A DNA stretch of 64,000 nt from Bathynomus jamesi (GCA_023014485.1 JAJOZX010001731.1:211501-275500); one strand, 5' to 3'. Counted from the stretch's first letter, positions 1-11,110 are shown. Program-made: numbers and translations. Notes: generated by a model not told the origin, from the sequence alone.

Positions 1-550
1 TAGAGATATGAAACCTGGATCCATCACTATGAACCAGAAAGCAAACGACAGAGCATGCAATGGAAGCATCCAACATCTCCCGTTGCAAGGAAGTTCAAAG
101 CGCAGCCGTCAGCAGGTAAAGTTATGCTAACACTGTTTTCGGATACAGCGTAGAACTACAGTAACAAGGGCATCGCATTCTGACATGCTTCGGAATGAGT
201 TAAAGCAAGCAATTCGCACAAAACGGAGCGGGAGATTGTCGGAAGGTGTTATTCTGTTACACGACAATGCGCGCCCTCATACCGCTCCACAGACTAGAAA
301 ATGCCTTCAAGAACTTAAATTTGAAGTTCTCGACCATCCAGCCTAAAGTCCAGAGCTGGCACCTTCGGATTGTTACCTGTTTGGACCATTAAAAGACGCT
401 TTGAGAGGTCAGCGATTCCAAGGCGATGATGACCTGAAGGAGGCGGTGCATGACTGGCTACGTACACAGCCAAAACCATTCTTTTATGATGGTATTAGGA
501 AGCTTGTAGATCGCTGGACTAAGTGTATTGAAACAGGGAGACTATGTTGA
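1..550 (+). pseudogene. mariner (DD34D) transposase, C-terminal half, broken
   Basis: This is the catalytic half of a mariner-family transposase, the enzyme that cuts and pastes its own element at TA sites. The window starts inside it, just before the first catalytic motif (ETWIHHYEPE). The second motif is HDNARPHTA near 260-290. The third lies in SPELAPSD followed by CYLFGPLKDALRG, and the protein ends in a tryptophan-containing tail at the TGA near 548. Reading is broken near 150-180, where a shift and stops follow SAGKVML, and again by an in-frame TAA just before SPELAPSD. The right inverted repeat lies after the gene near 605-637, where the sequence reads GAATTACCCTCGTA. The family call is firm. 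The element is dead and its left end is outside the window. Confidence 0.9.
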
Positions 551-1118
551 GAAGTGATGTGTTTACAATCTATCAGATGTGAAAATAAAATTGTGAAAAT
601 AAAAAGTGCGGATACTTATTGAATTACCCTCGTACTTTTATTTTTTGAAAACCAATGACAGAATAAATATATTGTCCACTGAAGTTTTGGTGGTAATGCT
701 AGGACGACTATGTATTTTACTCATGCATTATTCCTAAATTTAGGGAAGAGAGTAGTCAGGTTATTTAAAAACTGTCAGTCATGGGATTTTGAAGTGGCCA
801 TGTTATAGTTAAAGTGAAAGATAAGTTATAATATCGACTTTTCCTCCAGGGAATAACATTTCTGTTTAAAGTCTATGCATCACCAACAAATGATTATCCA
901 GAAAAAGGTCTATCCATGGAAAGATAATGATAACATAGTTCAATTTTTTATTGCAAAAATAAACATGAATTAAGTAAATCTAGGAATTTTCTTGAGAACA
1001 TCCAAAGCATAATGTTCAAATTATAAGGAACTGACAACGGCTCAAGTAAATAAATATATATTTACTACATCACAACTATAACATTATTATACACAATTAC
1101 TCAATACATGGTCCATTA

Positions 1119-1582
1119 CACAGGTCAACAAAAAATTTTTTTGTTTCGTTGCCAAGGAAATTCGTACGAATTTAGGGTATTTTGGGGTTGCTGAATTCCA
1201 AAATGAAAGTAGTTTTTCCGATTTGGCTCTAGTTCTTGAGATAATGGATACCCTCAATTAATAGGAAACGTAACCATAACGCGTGCATATGGGAAACTAC
1301 CGGAACATTCTAGATGGTGAGACACGCGAATATTCTTAGTGTTTACTCCGCGATCATTCTAGAATATTCCCCCTCCGTATATAAGTCATCGGCCACCCAA
1401 CCAGTAAGTAGGCTCCGCCTGAACATTAAATTTTTTGCATTTTTACGTGTTTCAATGGGGTACCAATTATCTCATAAATTAGAGCCAATCTAGCAAAACC
1501 GATGTCATATTCGGAATCAGCACCACAAAGTTACCCAAAATCACTCTAATATGATTGGCAATAAAATGAGTGTTGACCAGTG
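1119..1582. mobile_element. 464-bp MITE with CACTG-type ends and TTA duplication
   Basis: The left end reads CACAGGTCAACAAA and the right end, inverted, reads CACTGGTCAACA. The bases TTA flank both sides (1116-1118 and 1583-1585). Subterminal arms are imperfect inverted repeats: GGCTCTAGTTCTTGAGATAA on the left matches the inverse of the right arm. A second copy in the opposite orientation lies at 23977-24429. The same ends and the same 3-bp duplication occur on the coding element at 41376-43545, so I infer that this is a non-autonomous relative mobilised by that family. There is no open reading frame of note. The centre carries a promoter-like block that the second copy lacks. Confidence 0.85.
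1357..1384 (+). promoter_or_regulatory. heat-shock-element-like site plus TATA box inside the MITE
   Basis: Positions 1357-1369 read TTC-TA-GAA-TA-TTC, a perfect three-unit match to the heat-shock factor consensus TTCnnGAAnnTTC. A TATATAA box follows at 1378-1384, only nine bases downstream. A second, partial site (GAA-CA-TTC-TA-GAT) lies at 1303-1315 near the inner edge of the left arm. The arrangement looks like a compact heat-inducible promoter reading rightward. Function is inferred from the motif alone, and a chance match in AT-rich DNA is possible. Confidence 0.5.
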
Positions 1583-1885
1583 TTATCCATTAATATTAAT
1601 GACCTCTCGTAGCCTGTTTGGAACAGATGCCACGTGATTGTAGATGACTTGTGAGTTCCTGTGGAATAGTTCCCACTCTGCCATGGTGTGTTCCAGCAGG
1701 TGCCGAGATGTCCGCTCCTACCCAAGCTCCCAAGAGTTAACCACATTTGCCCACACATTTTGAATGAGGTTTAGGTCACACCCCTTAGTGGGCCAGTTCA
1801 ACAGCTCGACATCTCGTTGTACCTGAAACCACCTTCTGATGATCCTGACAGTATGAACAGGACAGTTATCCTGTAATATATATGG
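1583..1885 (-). pseudogene. Tc1-like (DDE) transposase, C-terminal fragment
   Basis: Read on the minus strand, this encodes the last part of a Tc1-type transposase. The second catalytic Asp is seen in LQDNCPVHT. Downstream comes DLNLIQNVW, where the family normally has the catalytic Glu in DLNPIENVW. Here that residue is Gln, so the copy would be catalytically dead even if whole. An in-frame TAG follows in WELG*ERTS, and the C-terminal end reads VASVPNRLREVI. The N-terminal domains and both ends are missing. It abuts the MITE on one side and an unclassified repeat on the other. Confidence 0.8.
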
Positions 1886-2815
1886 TAACCCTTCGTCTAT
1901 GGCCTTGGGTGGTTCGAAGTTGAAGGGGGATTCTGTTTAGGAGGCAGCAACGGATTTTCTCACTCTGGGGTAGCTGGTACCGTGTAGGGAATCGCAGTAG
2001 TTTCTTTTATACTACACTCCGATTTCTTCTTGTAGTGGATGGAAGGATTCTGGGAAAACTTACTAAATTATCTGACAGTTCCCCGATTCTTCCTGTAGCG
2101 TATCGGGAAATTATTTATTCTATTTTAAAACCAAGTCCTCTGGAGAAAGTAAGCTCAAAGGAGAAGACAAAGAGATCCTGTGACTGAATTTTACTAGTTC
2201 TAAAATATTACAGCCTCTAGGTCAGATCAGAATAATCAGAATGATAATTTGAAAAATTACAAGAGTTTAAATACTAATAATATGGTGACATCATTATTAT
2301 TTAATGTTGACCTGTTTTGTTTTTTATTCTCAATAGGCCGATTTTTTTTGGCCATATATTTGAAGATAAAGGTAAAGTTTTGCTGTAACAGCATACTGGC
2401 AGATAAGCAAGATATTTGAAGATGAAGTCATATTTTTCTTTTAAACAACATATTGACATATCTTATGTTATCATGATTTGCCGAGTTAACTAATATGGAA
2501 AGTGAAATATGCATTTTATTATGGATTAAAATTAAACACGCATATGAGCCAAAATTAAATGCTTAAAATTTAAAATTAAGTGTTAATTTAGAGTTTTGGC
2601 AAGTTATGACTTCATCGTTTACAACTAAGAGAGAATGTATAAAAAACTGAATATTGCAGAATTTAACATGATTGCATGATTAAGCTTAATCTAAAAAAAA
2701 ATTAGGTAATTTAAAAGAGAAATAATTCATCAATTACTTAGCAAAAATAAAATAGAAAAAAAAAAACTTTTCCAAACTTGCATTTTATATACAGTTCGAG
2801 TGTCACGCGAGTTTG
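1886..2815. repeat. unclassified ~930-bp interspersed repeat, copy 1
   Basis: This stretch matches 52310-53245 in inverted orientation along most of its length, with substitutions and small gaps. One shared edge is CGTCTATGGCCTT. Further shared blocks are GGCAGCAACGGATTT near 1943, CTTGCATTTTATATACAG near 2775, and GTGTCACGCGAGTTT at the far edge. No convincing reading frame, terminal repeat or tail is visible in either copy. Both copies abut other transposon pieces. It could be an untranslated part of a larger retroelement or a MITE with eroded ends. I do not recognise it. Confidence 0.7.
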
Positions 2816-3493
2816 GATTTTATATGCAAAAATGAATGTTAGACTTATTCATTTTTACATATATGTTAGTATATACGTATTATTTAATATATTTCATCGC
2901 TGGGTTCAAATCACAGTTCAGAATTGGATGCTATTCGAATCGTAATCTGACACGCCCAATTATAGATAGTGTCCTTCGAATTTTGGGATCATTCGTGATG
3001 CAATACTTTTTGTCATATCGTGATTCGATATTAACGCTTACACATAATTGTTGTATTCCTCTACATTATGATGATTAATTTCAGTTATTGTGCGATTCCA
3101 TGTAGACAGTGTGATCTCGTAATATCGTCGCTTTTTGTTGCATTATCTAAAAGAGAAAAAAGATTATTGATATACACGAACATTTTCGGAAGCTGTAAAT
3201 ATATTTTTAAGTATTTATAGAAGAAATTTTATTAAAAATAAAATGTGTAAGTGGGTGAGTGAGTTAATTATTATGTAAAAGAGAATGGATTAGGAAGGAA
3301 AGGTAAGAAGTAAAGAAGCAGAAACACAAATAACGGAAGTAGTTGATCGGGTGGGAGGAATGAGAGACATGGGAAGAGGTAATATTCGGGGAACAGGGGA
3401 TGGGAGAAAGAGAAGGGTCGTGTATTAGTATGAGGTGAAGGGAAGGAAAAGGGAAAACAAGAATGAAGGTAAATCGGAAGAAAATAACAAGGA

Positions 3494-3540
<47 letters not shown>

Positions 3541-3662
3541 GGTGGGGATAGCGAGAGGGAGAGGGGAGGAGGAGAGGGAGGGAGTGAGGGTGCGGGAGAA
3601 AGAGGGGCTGCATTGCTTCCACGTCTCGGAGAGGGTGGAGCGGAACTGTTGCAGGAGACTGT

Positions 3663-3737
<75 letters not shown>

Positions 3738-4069
3738 TGTGTGGGGAGGAGGAGAAATTTTTGATGCTTGCATATTGGAAAATTTCAACCCCTGTAAGAA
3801 TATTGAATTTCGTATAAAAGAAAATAAATGACTTATTGAAAATAGATTAATCCTGAAAAAAATGAGACTATATCAATTGCGAAAGTAAATTAGTTATTGG
3901 AAAATATTATGAAAAGTAAGGCAGTCGAGTGAATTATTAATTATTATTTCAGAATTGCATCAAATTATTAATGATATTTACAATAATCTGAACTTATAAT
4001 AAGAATATCATATGAAAGATATATTAAATACCATGTAGTCATTTTTATACAGGAAGGAGGGACCCAGGA
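2816..4069. repeat. AT-rich spacer with (GA)n and (CA)n(TA)n microsatellites
   Basis: No gene is supported here. A GA tract lies at about 3497-3538, purine-rich sequence continues to about 3612, and a (CA)n run switches into a long (TA)n run at 3661-3735. Reading frames across these tracts translate to poly-RE, poly-LS and poly-IY and are artefacts of the repeats. Confidence 0.85.
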
Positions 4070-4470
4070 CCTCTTACTGTCTTCAATTTCTCTCTCTTCA
4101 CCGCAATGTTGCCTCACTCTCTCTTTATTATTGCTATTATAACGGACACTGGTCTTCTGACCTCTCTAACTACGTGCCTCCAACTTTAAGGAGAGCACGC
4201 ACTACCAGACTTTCGACACATTCATTCCTTTTCTCTCCATCTCTCTAACGCAAGGTTAATCGGTATTTTCACTCTTTCACTCAACGGGTTAATTCTAGAA
4301 CAATCTTTCTCAATCCATCTTTCCCGCTGTCTATGACCGTCAATCTTTCAAACGCAGAGTGTCCAGACATCTCGAAAACCTTGGACCTCGATTCTGTCTC
4401 TCTTCTTCCTCTATGGGATGGGCGTTTTTGCGAGCAATCGCCCTGGGCCCCTCCTTCCTGCATAAACGAA
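4070..4470 (+). pseudogene. jockey-like LINE, 3' end of ORF2 (fragment a)
   Basis: This is the C-terminal tail of the same LINE family seen at 24430-24660 and 25165-25340. The plus strand reads, with shifts, through a serine-rich NVASLSLYYCYYNGHWSS block, a leucine/arginine stretch, and a final RHLEN-like block near 4360-4375. There is no reverse transcriptase core here. It is a dead 3' fragment, recognised by similarity to the longer copies in this window. Confidence 0.65.
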
Positions 4471-4499
4471 GATCGAACAAGGGGAAAGTTTTGTGTGGA

Positions 4500-4790
4500 G
4501 GAGATTGTACTCCGGGATGGCTATTAGGCAGGAGACAGGGAGTGCTGGAACGCCGGTTTCTCCTGTCATTCTCCTCCTTAGAGGATCGCTTTGTGAAGAG
4601 GGTGGAGAAGTGAAGGGTGGAATCAATTGTGAAGTAGACTGGAGAGAAAGTACAACTTAAAAGATCATTGATAAAGAAAAGGAAGGGAGTGTGTGACAGG
4701 ACAGAGCCCTGAGAAACAACACTATTAATAACTTCAGGACCGCAGCTATAGGTCGGCCAGAAGGTTAATTGACTTGAAAATTAAATAACT
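4500..4790. pseudogene. mixed LINE scraps (5' untranslated piece and RT remnant)
   Basis: Positions 4500-4585 match, in inverted orientation, the 5' flank of the LINE copy near 10960-11040 (shared GACAGGGAGTG and TTTCTCCTGTCA blocks). Positions 4590-4790 match 39410-39600 in the same orientation. On the minus strand that is reverse transcriptase sequence around the S-Q-G-S-V-L motif. The two pieces come from different parts of one LINE family and are joined here, so this is rearranged debris. Confidence 0.5.
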
Positions 4791-5023
4791 AAAAATAAAG
4801 CTTAAATAAATTATTAATTAAACATTACGGAAATATTTTTACCAGCAGACTAACTTGTTTTGGAAAGTAGTCGTCTTTACACAGTTTTTAATATTCTCCG
4901 CAAAGCATGTCAACAAAATTATAGTTCTCAATCCGCAACACGAAACAACTTCTTTTACGTGCATGAGCTCTGGGGGAAACCTTTCAGCTTTTGGTAAATC
5001 TAATAAAATTTAATGAGTTTATA

Positions 5024-5088
<65 letters not shown>

Positions 5089-5588
5089 TACAGTACAGTA
5101 CATCTCAATGATTTTTAAAAACAAACTAAATATTTAATGCAAAACAAAACTTAAAAACTACAAAAATTGAGCATAATTCAACTACTCTTTCCGAACGGTG
5201 AATCATCTTCGTGAGCAGTCAAAAAATTGCTCGTTTCGAACCACATATTATCATCTCGAAATTCATAAGAAATGGATTAAAAACTTCAACTTTATTATCG
5301 TTCTATTTTATAAATTTCTTATCCTTTACTCTAAAGCAATTTATGTTAAATACAATCCTGACATATCTCGGTAAAGACTGCAGTAAATAAAACAACGTAG
5401 ATAGAAACCTGGTTTTAGATTAAAATTCAACGGAGGGGGAAATTGTTCTCTCTTTCAAATGCAATATAGACACGATACCAGAGACAGGAAATACGTCAGA
5501 TATTCGAAGTGAAAAGAACTGAACGAGGAATAAAGTGCATTGGAATTCGAATTATGTAGTTTGTCAGATGTTGTTTTATGAATATATA
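4791..5588. other. AT-rich spacer with (GA)n tract
   Basis: I see no gene. A (GA)n microsatellite occupies about 5025-5088. The rest is AT-rich unique-looking sequence up to the fold-back element. Confidence 0.7.
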
Positions 5589-6480
5589 CCGGGTGTACAT
5601 AAAGTCAGGATCTATTTTTGTGAAGCACTTGGAAATTACATGGAATTCAATCATAAAATTATAAAGTGGTAACATTTATTAAATAATTAAGAGTAGGATT
5701 CGACGTGACGCCCATCAGTATCCCTGCACAGCTCAAATCGTTCCGCAGCATTTCTAAACACATTCTGGAGAATTTGCGGGGTTATGTTATCTGCAGCAGT
5801 TCGTATACGTGTACGTAAGTTTTCAAGACTCGTAATCTTCGTCTGATAGACGTGCGATTTGATAAAGCCCCATGCAAAGAAATATAAAGGGGTTCAATCT
5901 GGTGATCTCGCTGGCCAAGGTCTGTTGCTTCCGCGTCCGATCCAGCGATTTGGAAAACGTCCATTTAGATAATCCTGAACAATTTTGGCATAGTCACAAG
6001 GAGCACCATCATGTTGATAGACGACGGGGATAGGATTGTTAGTACCGTTGTCTATCAACATGATGGTGCTCCATGTCACTATGCCAAAATCGTTCAGGAT
6101 TATCTAAATGGACGTTTTCCAAATCGCTAGATCGGACGCGGAAGCAACAGACCTTGGCCAGCGAAATCACCAGATTTAACCCCTTTAGATTTCTTTGCAT
6201 GGGGCTTCATCAAATCGCACGTCTATCAGACGAAGATTACGAGTCTTGAAAACTTACGTACACGTATACGAACTGCTGCAGATAACATAACCCCGCAAAT
6301 GCTCCAGAATGTGTTTAGAAATACTGCGGAACGATTTGAGCTGTGCAGGGATACTGATGGGCGTCACGTCGAATCCTACTCTTAATTATTTAATAAATGT
6401 TACCACTTTATCATTTTATGATTGAATTCCATATAATTTCCAAGTGCTTCACAAAAATAGATCCTGACTTTATGTACACC

Positions 6481-6483
<3 letters not shown>
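5589..6483. mobile_element. fold-back (near-perfect palindromic) DD41D-type element
   Basis: The element is one large inverted repeat. The left arm (5589 to about 6028) is the reverse complement of the right arm (about 6044 to 6483), with only scattered mismatches and a loop of roughly 15-25 bases near 6036. The outer ends read CGGGTGTACATAAAG and, inverted, AGGGTGTACATAAAG, each next to TA. Both arms encode the same C-terminal half of a transposase, facing away from the loop. A normal element has coding sequence only once, so this is a snap-back derivative of a full element whose other half has been lost. It runs into a (TA)n tract at 6484. Confidence 0.9.
6047..6385 (+). pseudogene. Tc1/mariner DD41D transposase C-terminus (right arm of palindrome)
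   Basis: The frame contains the second catalytic Asp in YQHDGAPCH and the third in SPDLTPLDFFAWG. It ends in FELCRDTDGRHVESYS before TAA. One in-frame TAG interrupts it (PNR*IGRG). The mirror-image copy in the left arm, read on the minus strand, keeps Trp at that position (NRWIGRG), so the two arms have diverged slightly. The first catalytic Asp and the helix-turn-helix domains are absent. A related fragment lies at 9473-9690. The family assignment follows the motif spacing. Confidence 0.85.
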
Positions 6484-6519
<36 letters not shown>

Positions 6520-6546
6520 TATATAATATATATATATATATAATAA
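6484..6546. repeat. (TA)n microsatellite between two elements
   Basis: This TA tract separates the fold-back element from the lineage A element. Both neighbours end in TA. Confidence 0.9.
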
Positions 6547-9117
6547 TTTAGGGTGATTCAAAAAAATCAAAGTTTTTTTTTAATTGTTCAACCTGTATTT
6601 TTGTTCCCTATGATAAAAATGTAGTGTATGCCAAATTTGGTGAATTTTAAATAAAATTTACTATGTGCTACCAGGCGTCAAAGTTTCCCTTTTTTTCAAT
6701 TTGTTTGTTTTTACAACTTATGATTTTATGTTTAATTGTTTATATTTCAGAAGTTTTAATTAATGGTTTATATATTAGCTTGCTTTTAATTGTTGTTTGG
6801 AACTCGTAATTTTGATACCAATTAATCGATTATGGAAGCTAGGCCTAACTCACCATCACCTAGTTGCTCAGTTGGGAGAAGTTCTACAAGAAAAGAAACT
6901 GAAGTATGGCTAATTGGGCAGCCCTCTGCAGTACTAAAACATCCGTATTATCATCAGAGAAGGAAATGATGGCCCTCTTCATGCACTACAGAAATATTAA
7001 AAAGCGAGGCATTAGAGAATCATGCTACTCTACTGCAGATGATGTGCTAGCAGTTTGGAAAAAAAACAGGAATACCAGCAAAACAGAGTACATGCAGTAG
7101 ATAAAATTCAAGGAATACTGAAGGAATGGCAGCTGCTTAAGAAAAACAAAGCAAACAAATTGAAAAGATCACAAAATTTAAATAATAAAGAAGAAAAATG
7201 GAAAGATAAACTGGAAAACTTATTTGACATTGCTCATGAGAATGCTATGCAGCTTATAAAAATAGAAGATGATAAGAAATTCTTGAAAATGCAACGTGAG
7301 AAAGGACGTCATGGAAAAGTGGGTACCATTGATAAGGCTGTTGCTAAAAAAGAGCAAAGAGCAGCAGAAAGCAACATTATGAAAAGAGGAAAGCAGAAGA
7401 AGTGATCAAAAGAAAGAAGAATGAAGAGGCTGTCATACTCACCAGTACATCATCAGAATCAGAATCAGAGGAGAGTAAAAGTGATGAATCTGGTTTCTGT
7501 GCTGCACAACCTTCAACATGGAAAAGTAAGGTAGGCAAACGTAGAAAATTGTTTAATGATAAATTATTAGGAAGTCTTGATGTTGCAAAATTGAGTGACA
7601 GAAATGCGTCTCTAGTTTTAATGCCAACAATCAGACATCGCTTGAATGGGGCATCTGCGAACAAATAAAATGCATGTGTTTCGATACAACGGCAGCCAAT
7701 ACTGGTCCTAGAAATGCTGCAGCTATTCTTCTAGAACAAAAATTCGACAACGATTTATTGTGGCTGGCATGTCGACACCACATATTTGAAATTATGCTGG
7801 AAGCTGTTGTTTCAGTCTTTATCACCATCTTCTGGGGCCAGATATAGTCCTTTTTAAGAAGTTCAGAGAAAAATGGTCAAGCATTAATAAGGAGGACTAC
7901 GAAACAGTATTATCAGATCCAGATATCTATGAAAATATTCATGACATCAAAGATGACATAATTATATTTGCAGCAAATCAACTAGACACATTCCAACCAA
8001 GAGACGATTACCTAGAACTACTGCAGTTAACAATTATTTTTTTGGGAGGTGAACCAAAAGCTGGAATCAAATTTAAACATCCAGCGGGACTTCATCGGGC
8101 TAGGTGGATGGCCAAAATTACATATTCATTAAAATTTTTTTTTCAAATCTCAGTTCAAAATTTCAGTGAAAAACAAAAAAGGACTAAAAGACATCTGTCT
8201 ATTTGCTACTCGGTTATATGTAAAGGCATGGTTTACTGCTCCTGTGTCATCTTGCGCTGCTGATCTTGATCTGGAATTATTACAGAATCTTGTAGTCTAC
8301 AAACAAATAAATGACACAATTGCATTTGTTGCTATTAAAAAACTTAGGTCACCTCTGGTACCTATCAGAAGAACTGGTAGCCTTGGCCTTTTATGATGAT
8401 GAAGTGCCTACTGAAACAAAAAACAAAATGGTAAAGGCCTTGCAAAATACAAAAGAAACTCTTCCTGCAAAGCGGGCTTTTCTAGATCCTGCACTTAATC
8501 TAACGAAGAAATTAGAAGATTTTGTCACATCAAATACTCAAAGATTCTTTACAATAACAGAATTTAGTTCAAAATTTTTACTCAAAGATGCTAAAGAATG
8601 GCATAATGATGAAGAGTTTAACTCCGCTAAGAAATCTATCAAACAGTGGAAAGTCGTGAATGATATAGCGGAAAGAGGACTAAAATTAATGAATGAATAT
8701 AATAAAATACTAACACATGACGAAAATAAAAAACAATTCTTGCTACAAGTAGTGAAAAACTACAGGCTGTTTACCCTGATAGAAAAAAAGAAACATTGAT
8801 GAAGTAAGGACAGCTAATGTCTCAAATATCATGCTAGTTTAATTATGCATGCTTGTGGTTATGGTAGGACCTAGGGGGAGCTTTCCACATTAAAAAAAAG
8901 CAATGCGCCTTGTACTGTACCTCCTGGGTGATGTGGAAAAATTTGACAATTTGAGTCGTTCTGTCAATTTTTAATTGCTGGTAGCAACCCTTAAAAATTA
9001 AAAATTTGCTAAAATATTTTAGGATAGTTATTTTTATGCTGAAATGAACCATTTAAAGGGTTGAACACATTAAAATCTAACAAAATTTTTTTACCCCCAT
9101 ATTTGAATCACCGTAAA
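6547..9117. mobile_element. lineage A DNA transposon, copy 1 (TTTAGGGTGATTCAAA ends)
   Basis: The ends are short inverted repeats: TTTAGGGTGATTCAAA on the left and, inverted, TTTACGGTGATTCAAA on the right. Each abuts a (TA)n tract, which fits insertion at TA. The interior encodes a broken protein of the D-D-C2H-E type also seen at 32053-35169, 35184-37430 and 61006-64000. At 2.6 kb it is shorter than copy 2, and the difference includes a missing internal coding block. I treat it as a non-functional but clearly bounded element. Confidence 0.8.
6832..8799 (+). pseudogene. lineage A transposase-like protein, internally deleted
   Basis: I start it at ATG 6832 (MEARPNSPSPS). Several frame changes (near 6905, 7060, 7400, 7665, 7810 and 8310) break it. 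The order of parts is as follows. An N-terminal block has VWLIGQPSAVLKH. Next is a basic region with FDIAHENA and FLKMQREKGRHGK. An acidic serine-rich linker follows near 7445-7480. The second-Asp motif is FDTTAANTG near 7690, followed by LACRHHIFEI (C-x2-H). Later come YLSEELVALAF and a C-terminal DIAERGLKLMN, which holds the candidate catalytic Glu. The block with the first Asp (WDSK in copy 2) is missing between about 7640 and 7660. I do not know a named family for it. Confidence 0.75.
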
Positions 9118-9133
9118 TTATATATATATATAC

Positions 9134-9166
<33 letters not shown>

Positions 9167-9472
9167 CATATATATACACATATATATATATACACACACA
9201 TGGGCGTCGGCAGGAAGGGCTGAGGGGGATAAAGCTCCTCCAAAAATGTTCAAGTTGGGAAAAAATTAAGGGTTCCAGAACATCTAAAAAAAAAAACACG
9301 AAGCTTAGAGGAAGACGAAGTAAGATGTGCCTAACTGACCAAATCTTCAAACAAATTCACCTTCATTATACAGGGAAGTCCAAAAGTCCCTATCTATTTT
9401 GCTGAAATAATAGTATTTTAGGATAAAAATGTAGTAACAAAATTAGATGTATATTTATTTATCAACTTTGGT
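9118..9472. repeat. (TA)n/(CA)n microsatellite and short spacer
   Basis: TA, TACA and CA repeats fill about 9118-9200. The remainder holds no supported gene. The right inverted end of the next DD41D fragment (CAGGGAAGTCCAAAAGTC) starts near 9371. Confidence 0.7.
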
Positions 9473-9690
9473 CTACGATTCGACGTGAGCACCATCAGTG
9501 TCTCTGCAAATCTCAAATCTGTCCACTGCATTGCGGAAGACATTCTCAAGCATCTCTGCGGTTAATTTAGCGACTGCCGCGACAATGAGTGTTCTCAGAT
9601 CCTGCAGATCTGTAACTCTTGTTTTGTAAACCTCAGTCTTTATAAAGCCCCATGCAAAGAAGTCTAATGGTGTTAAATCCAAAGATCATG
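9371..9690 (-). pseudogene. DD41D transposase C-terminal fragment with one terminal repeat
   Basis: On the minus strand the frame reads DLTPLDFFAWGFIKTEVY, then a helical stretch, and ends in FEICRDTDGAHVES. It is close to the fold-back element's protein. The element's end, CAGGGAAGTCC, lies at about 9371. The other side is cut where LINE sequence begins near 9690, so everything upstream of the third catalytic Asp is lost. It is a dead remnant. Confidence 0.8.
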
Positions 9691-9917
9691 CTGTTTAGGA
9701 TACTACCAATCAGCGGCGCCCAAGTGCCAAAAGTGCCTCCTCTTGGGAGGATCCAAAGGCCGAATTGGAGCGAGAGGACAGGAAATCGATATAAGAGTGT
9801 AGTCGGAGGAACCCAACGGATAAGAAAGTTTCATAGTGTAAGAAGAAGGATGAGAGGTAAGAAATAAAAACCAGAATGTTTGGCCTACCTCCAAGGTGAT
9901 CGGGGGTACGAGTAGTG

Positions 9918-10125
9918 ACTTAGGCTGACCATATTTCCTTGAGACAAAAACGGGACATTGGGATGGCAAAAAAGGGACGGGGGTTATGTAATATTCTGTA
10001 TTCATGAAAAAGTAAGTACATAAACATATTGAGCTTACAATTATTCTTCAGTGACAGAACCCATACAAAAACCCATACAAAACGGTACTGTCCCGTTCAA
10101 AACGGTACGTATGGTCAGCCTAAGT
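9918..10125. mobile_element. 208-bp MITE, ACTTAGGCTGACC ends, AGTG duplication
   Basis: The ends ACTTAGGCTGACCATA and TATGGTCAGCCTAAGT are exact inverted repeats. AGTG flanks both sides (9914-9917 and 10126-10129). The uninterrupted LINE site is visible in copy iii near 40885, which confirms the insertion. The sub-terminal ACGGGACA / TGTCCCGT blocks and the 4-bp duplication are what I would expect of Chapaev-type MITEs, which is the likely class. It has no coding capacity. Confidence 0.85.
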
Positions 10126-10129
10126 AGTG

Positions 10130-10640
10130 TGCCATACAATCTGCTCTAGGTCATTTTGGATAAAAAAGTTGTAAGTTAGTTCACCAGGGATGTTAGTGAA
10201 ATGGGAGGAAAGCCAAAGGTGGTGGTGAACACTGAAATCTCCTAAAATGGAGATTTCAGCAAACAGAGGGTGAGATAGAATGTATTCCACTTTGGAAGTG
10301 AGATAGTTAAAGGATTTTGGATAGTGAGTAGAATTATTAGAAAAGTAAATCACGCAGATGTATTTAGTTTGAGATTGGCATGTAAACTGTAGCCAGAGGG
10401 TATAGAATTTGGGAGATTCGAGTTCGGAAATACGAGAACAAGTTAGGTCATTGCGTACATATAAGCAACATCCACCTTTGTAGTGAAATTGAGTATAGAG
10501 AAAGTAAGAGGGTACAGAAAAGGGGTTGCTGTCATTCGTCCCAGACACCTGAGTTTCAGTGAGAAAAAGAAGATGAGGTTTAGAGGAGGAGAGGTGGTGT
10601 TCAACAGATTGAAAATGTGAGAAAAGACCACGAATGTGCA
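10130..10640 (-). pseudogene. LINE endonuclease domain (EEP/APE type), N-terminal part
   Basis: The frame reads TETQVSGTNDSNPFSVPSY near 10500-10560, then GGCCLYVRNDLTCSR and AEISILGDFSVHHHLW, where GDFNVHH is the usual metal-binding Asp-Asn-His motif (Asn is Ser here). The domain would nick target DNA to prime reverse transcription. It continues beyond the MITE into 9703-9905. Compared with copy iii, it carries small differences and a frame change near 10560. It is inactive because the rest of the ORF is absent. Confidence 0.8.
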
Positions 10641-11110
10641 GAAATTTATGAAAGGTGAATCAGGCAGAGGCCCAGAATATCTCGAATGAGCAGTAGTAGA
10701 TCCAACCCCGCTACCCAGGTCTGCGTTCCCGGTATCGGCATGGGGGAAGCCAGAAGTGGGGACATTTATGGTCCCTCCCCAGGGAACTACGAGGCTCTCG
10801 AAGTTGATTCCATGGTTTTTTTTTTAATTTGAAAATATTATGGAGTGTGTAAAGTGCATGTATATGTAGTGAGTAATAGGGAGAGAAGTGTGTGTTTGAG
10901 AGCATGCTGGACTACTCATAGGGTATGTGAGACACGGTAAAAGATCAGCTAAGGAGGACAGTGACAGGAGAAACAGGAATTCCGACACTCCCTATCTTCT
11001 GTCTAACGTCCCTCCAGGAATACTTCCGTGATCGATTGGTGTCTACAATCTCCTCCTAAGCCTATTTTATATGAGAGTAGGCCTTGAGTCCATCGGATGT
11101 CAACCATGAG

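Larger units (their letters stand above)
9690..11110 (-). mobile_element. jockey-like LINE, 5' part (copy i), interrupted by a MITE
   Basis: This minus-strand LINE piece contains a 5' untranslated segment (about 10925-11110), a short N-terminal stretch (10640-10905, matching SPREGIINVPTSGSP in copy iii), and the endonuclease domain. It stops at the W of a GAADW block near 9700 and lacks reverse transcriptase. The MITE at 9918-10125 splits the endonuclease. Copies ii (19150-24660) and iii (39406-43870) show what is missing. Confidence 0.8.

Noticed and set aside
2836..3078. 80-codon open frame on the plus strand
   Set aside because: It starts in hydrophobic low-complexity sequence, has no recognisable domain and lies next to decayed repeats. 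Openness alone is not support.
3264..3831. Several overlapping long frames on both strands
   Set aside because: They translate (GA)n, (CA)n and (TA)n microsatellites and flanking purine-rich sequence, so they are repeat artefacts.
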